A stretch of DNA of 43,204 nt, taken from contig JAPPDX010000024.1 in assembly GCA_028824415.1 (NCBI GenBank), positions 1-43,204 of the forward strand, read 5' to 3'. Below, one piece after another: positions 39,453 through 43,204 of this stretch. Below the pieces are notes generated by a model. It saw nothing but the letters and a program-made list of their open reading frames with translations, was not told where the DNA came from and did not search any database. Position numbers and translations under genes: made by a program. This DNA is from a bacterium (GTDB lineage: Bacteria > Actinomycetota > Acidimicrobiia > Acidimicrobiales > CATQHL01). How positions within the stretch are numbered: the first letter of the stretch is position 1; the number at the start of each line of letters is the position of its first letter.

Positions 39453-40680
39453 TCGCATGCTTCTCCCGGTACGAGGAGAAGGCCTTGTCCACCATCTGCT
39501 CGCTCAGTCCGAAGTCACTCAGCCGGTAGACGTGCTTGCCGAAGCGGTCCTTCGGATTCTCCTGGAGGCAGCGAGTGGCTGTGAGTTCGGCGACGTCGTC
39601 GAAGGCGATTCCCGCGGTGGTGCAGATCCGCCGCAATTCGACGATCGGATCCCTGGTCAGGTCGTAGTACGAGACGTCGACGAATCGGCGGTCTCCTGCA
39701 TCCTCCCGGGCCTGTGCCGACCGTTGAACCATCCTGCGCGTCTTCCGGAACCAGTGTTCCCCGATCTCGAACGGGTCGACGCAGTCGCTGAACATGCCGC
39801 GGGCATGGGCCACGAGGCTGCAGAACGAGGCGACCGTCTTCCGGGGATCGCGATGGGTCTGCACGATCGTGGCCTCGGGGAACACGGTCTTGAATGCGTC
39901 GAGGTGCTCCATGTGTTGCGGGGTCTTGAGCACCCAGGTCCGGCCGGGGCGCTGCCAGCAGAGCACCTTCAGGACCCGTTTGAAGTACTCGTAGGTCCAT
40001 GTGTGATCCTCACCCTCGAGCCAGCGGGAATAGCTCGGCACGTGCATGGTGGCCTCCGCCGACTGGCTCATGAAGGTCAGATCCATCAGCAGGACCTCCT
40101 CCTCCGGCTGGTCGTGGTCGATCGGATGGATCACCGTGAACTCGGGCGCCAGGTAGGAGAAGGCCCGCTTGGCGAGGACCGCACGCCTCGCACGGGCTCT
40201 CTCCCCGCGTTCGACGTCGTCGAGATCGGGCACCGGGTTCAGGACTTCGGGTCCTGAGATGCTTCGGATCTCCGGATGTGAGCTCAGCAGGCGCTGCAGC
40301 AACGTGGTGCCGGTGCGCTGCAGTCCGGCGACCAGAACGATCCTGCCGAGGTAGATGTCGTCGATCTCGGGATGCCGCCTCAACAACTCCTGGATCTGCA
40401 ACCGGTTCACCAGCGCGGTGGAAAGCCGCGACTTCTGCATCAGCTGCCCGGTGGCGGTCAGCCGGGCTTCAGCGTTGATCGACTCGACGAGCACGCCCAG
40501 GGCGCGGAGGTGCTCGTCCGCACCGAAGTCCGCCAACCCGGTCTTCCGGCGAGCCGAGTCGACGAGCGAATCGACGTCCAGCCGACCGGGCCCCTCGACA
40601 CTCCGCCCCGCCCTGCTGATCCGGTTGAACAACCTGATTGCCAGGGGGCGATACGGGTTCGCATAGTCCGTTGACGTCAC
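39439..40680 (-). CDS. PAPS-dependent sulfotransferase family protein
   Basis: The 413-residue protein starts at GTG (40680-40678), overlapping the upstream gene as GTGA. The 5'-phosphosulfate loop is VLVAGLQRTGTTLLQRLLSS (about residues 115-134). The 3'-phosphate-binding segment is VQTHRDPRKTVASFC, and RTWVLKTPQHMEHLDAF lies before it, as in the Sulfotransfer_3 group. Such enzymes move sulfate from PAPS to hydroxyls of lipids, sugars or small molecules. PAPS synthase is encoded two genes upstream. The acceptor is unknown. Confidence 0.88.
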   Translation of the reverse strand: MTSTDYANPYRPLAIRLFNRISRAGRSVEGPGRLDVDSLVDSARRKTGLADFGADEHLRALGVLVESINAEARLTATGQLMQKSRLSTALVNRLQIQELLRRHPEIDDIYLGRIVLVAGLQRTGTTLLQRLLSSHPEIRSISGPEVLNPVPDLDDVERGERARARRAVLAKRAFSYLAPEFTVIHPIDHDQPEEEVLLMDLTFMSQSAEATMHVPSYSRWLEGEDHTWTYEYFKRVLKVLCWQRPGRTWVLKTPQHMEHLDAFKTVFPEATIVQTHRDPRKTVASFCSLVAHARGMFSDCVDPFEIGEHWFRKTRRMVQRSAQAREDAGDRRFVDVSYYDLTRDPIVELRRICTTAGIAFDDVAELTATRCLQENPKDRFGKHVYRLSDFGLSEQMVDKAFSSYREKHAIPIE

Positions 40681-41903
40681 GCGGTGCTCCCGACTGCGGG
40701 ATCGATCTCACAGGGCGCCGGCTCCGGCAGGCTGTCCTGCTTGACCAGCCGGGTGCGGGGTTGCGGGTGCTCCTTCGCTCGCACCCACCGGAAACACATG
40801 GTTCCCGACGTGTGGCCCGCGGTTTCGATCCAGTTGGGGAGGCCGGGGTCCCGGTGCGCCACGATCAGTCGCACGGAGCCGTCGTCCTCGCAGTGGGCGA
40901 GGTGTTTGTTGGTGTGGATCCTGAAATGGCGGTAGTCCAGTGACTCCATCCAGTAGTTGTTCAGCTGGAAGTTCCAGTGCTCGCATTCTGGGGGTGTGAC
41001 CTCGATCAGCAGGGCTTCGTCGGGGGCGATCGCCCAGTGGCTGTGGTAGTAGGTGATGTTCGGGTCGCCGCCGGCGGCCAGCGAGACCTTCGGGTCGAAC
41101 ATCGGCAGTTCGTTGCTGTGCTTCTGGAAGTCGCGTGCCCACTTGGTGAACAGGAGCGGCGCGCCGGCCACCAGCGCCCCCGCCTTCCGCAACCCCTCGT
41201 CGAGGGCTCGCGCCGTGAGGTGGGAGGCGCGGCGCCCCTCGGGGCCGCGGTTGATGCGTTCGATGGTCAGCTCCGCCGGGGTTTCGGTGTCGCGGTCACC
41301 GAAGGTCTGGCGGACCACCAGGGCCCCGGTCTCCGCCGTCATCGGGAGCCAGTTGCCGTCGCTGGGAGTGGCACTCACCACCAGCTCGAAGCAACCGTCG
41401 CCGTCCATCTGGATCTCATCGGACTCGATGTACCCGGTTGGGGGAAGTCCACCACCCTGACCGTAGTGGCCGGACTGGGTCCCGAAGCTCAAGTAGGCGA
41501 TCGTGTTGCGACGCCCGGTGATCTTGTAGTCGTAGCCGCCGTCCAGCGCGGCCGTCAGGTAGAAGTTGTCGGGATTGTCCGCGCCCATCTTCGTGGTCTC
41601 GTCGACGACGCGATGCAGCACGGGTGCAGCGGCGTCGGCGTGCTCGACGAACGCCATCAACCCGGCCCGGGCGAGCCGGCTGAGGTAGCGATATCCCTCG
41701 GCCTGGTTGAACGGATCACGCGGGGTCCCGGGGAAGGTCAGCGCGGCGCCTGCGGCCTTCAGCGCGTCACAGAACTCGTTCCAGGACTCGCCGCTGACGA
41801 CGCGCCGGTCGGCCACGTCGTCCGGTGTCTTGCCTCGAAGCCTCCAGACGAGCAGCGAGATCCTCCGGAACAGGCCGATGAGGCCGATTGCGAGCTTTCC
41901 CAT
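40677..41903 (-). CDS. DUF1214 domain-containing protein
   Basis: The 408-residue protein starts at ATG (41903-41901). The C-terminal half has the DUF1214 pattern: EALLIEVTPPECEHWNFQLN with NNYWMESLDYRH, then VRLIVAHRDPGLPNWIETAG and a TMCFRW strand. The N-terminal 25 residues are hydrophobic and basic, perhaps a membrane anchor. DUF1214 proteins have no settled function. Overlap with the sulfotransferase start suggests they work on the same molecule, possibly binding or presenting a lipid-like acceptor. Confidence 0.82.
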   Translation of the reverse strand: MGKLAIGLIGLFRRISLLVWRLRGKTPDDVADRRVVSGESWNEFCDALKAAGAALTFPGTPRDPFNQAEGYRYLSRLARAGLMAFVEHADAAAPVLHRVVDETTKMGADNPDNFYLTAALDGGYDYKITGRRNTIAYLSFGTQSGHYGQGGGLPPTGYIESDEIQMDGDGCFELVVSATPSDGNWLPMTAETGALVVRQTFGDRDTETPAELTIERINRGPEGRRASHLTARALDEGLRKAGALVAGAPLLFTKWARDFQKHSNELPMFDPKVSLAAGGDPNITYYHSHWAIAPDEALLIEVTPPECEHWNFQLNNYWMESLDYRHFRIHTNKHLAHCEDDGSVRLIVAHRDPGLPNWIETAGHTSGTMCFRWVRAKEHPQPRTRLVKQDSLPEPAPCEIDPAVGSTA

Positions 41904-41958
41904 GGGGCACCTCGTCGGTCGAGTTGTCCGGCAGTGGCGGGTGGCGTCCTGCGGCCGC

Positions 41959-43204
<1,246 letters not shown>

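Overview
The window is high-GC DNA with dense, largely co-oriented genes, many GTG starts and few intergenic gaps. An mshA-type glycosyltransferase (mycothiol pathway), a BldC/excisionase-like HTH gene, a rex-hemA-hemC-hemD cluster and an aa3-type oxidase locus point to an actinobacterium. The heavy load of flavin-dependent (luciferase-like) monooxygenases, Rieske oxygenases and CoA enzymes is typical of Acidimicrobiia-like lineages. That lineage call is inference; no rRNA gene is present.

Layout. 1-1652: the end of a cytochrome c oxidase locus (subunit III, subunit IV-like, CtaG). 1706-1783: a small alcohol dehydrogenase remnant. 1834-19237: a 17-kb catabolic island, all on the + strand. It holds three luciferase-like monooxygenases, an amidohydrolase, an acyl-CoA dehydrogenase, an acyl-CoA synthetase, two atypical crotonases, two Rieske oxygenase alpha subunits, a VOC protein, a PaaD/MIP18-like Fe-S assembly protein and a complete branched-chain-type ABC importer (one lipoprotein, two ATPases, one fused permease). 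It reads as uptake, oxygenation and CoA-dependent breakdown of one unknown organic compound. 19274-21432: serS preceded by a partial tandem copy of its own promoter and 5' end, then a methyltransferase. 21440-24294 (-): a metallo-hydrolase, TlpA-like and CcdA-like operon. 24335-27942: orn, dut, two cell-envelope or unknown genes, tRNA-Lys and a histidine phosphatase.

28015-38313 is the conserved actinobacterial housekeeping block: mshA, ybjN, proC, an HTH gene, an S-adenosyl-L-methionine hydrolase-like gene, a tiny membrane protein, then rex-hemA-hemC-hemD-hemB-hemL (the C5 haem pathway from glutamyl-tRNA to uroporphyrinogen III). Its mshA is fused in frame to an N-terminal MoaD-like ubiquitin-fold domain that keeps the terminal Gly-Gly. 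Between ybjN and proC lies an AT-rich island with a near-consensus promoter, followed about 65 bp later by a strong intrinsic terminator: a candidate small RNA. 38330-43204 (-) is a sulfation cassette: bifunctional PAPS synthase (cut by the window edge), a DUF1214 protein, a sulfotransferase and a short-chain dehydrogenase.

A recurring regulatory theme is a TAnnnT -10 hexamer ending 6-8 bp before the start codon with no Shine-Dalgarno sequence. It occurs at serS, the metallo-hydrolase, orn, dut, the lipoprotein, the histidine phosphatase, mshA, proC, rex, hemA and hemB, and implies leaderless transcripts. Genes inside the catabolic island instead often have Shine-Dalgarno sequences or ATGA/GTGA overlaps.
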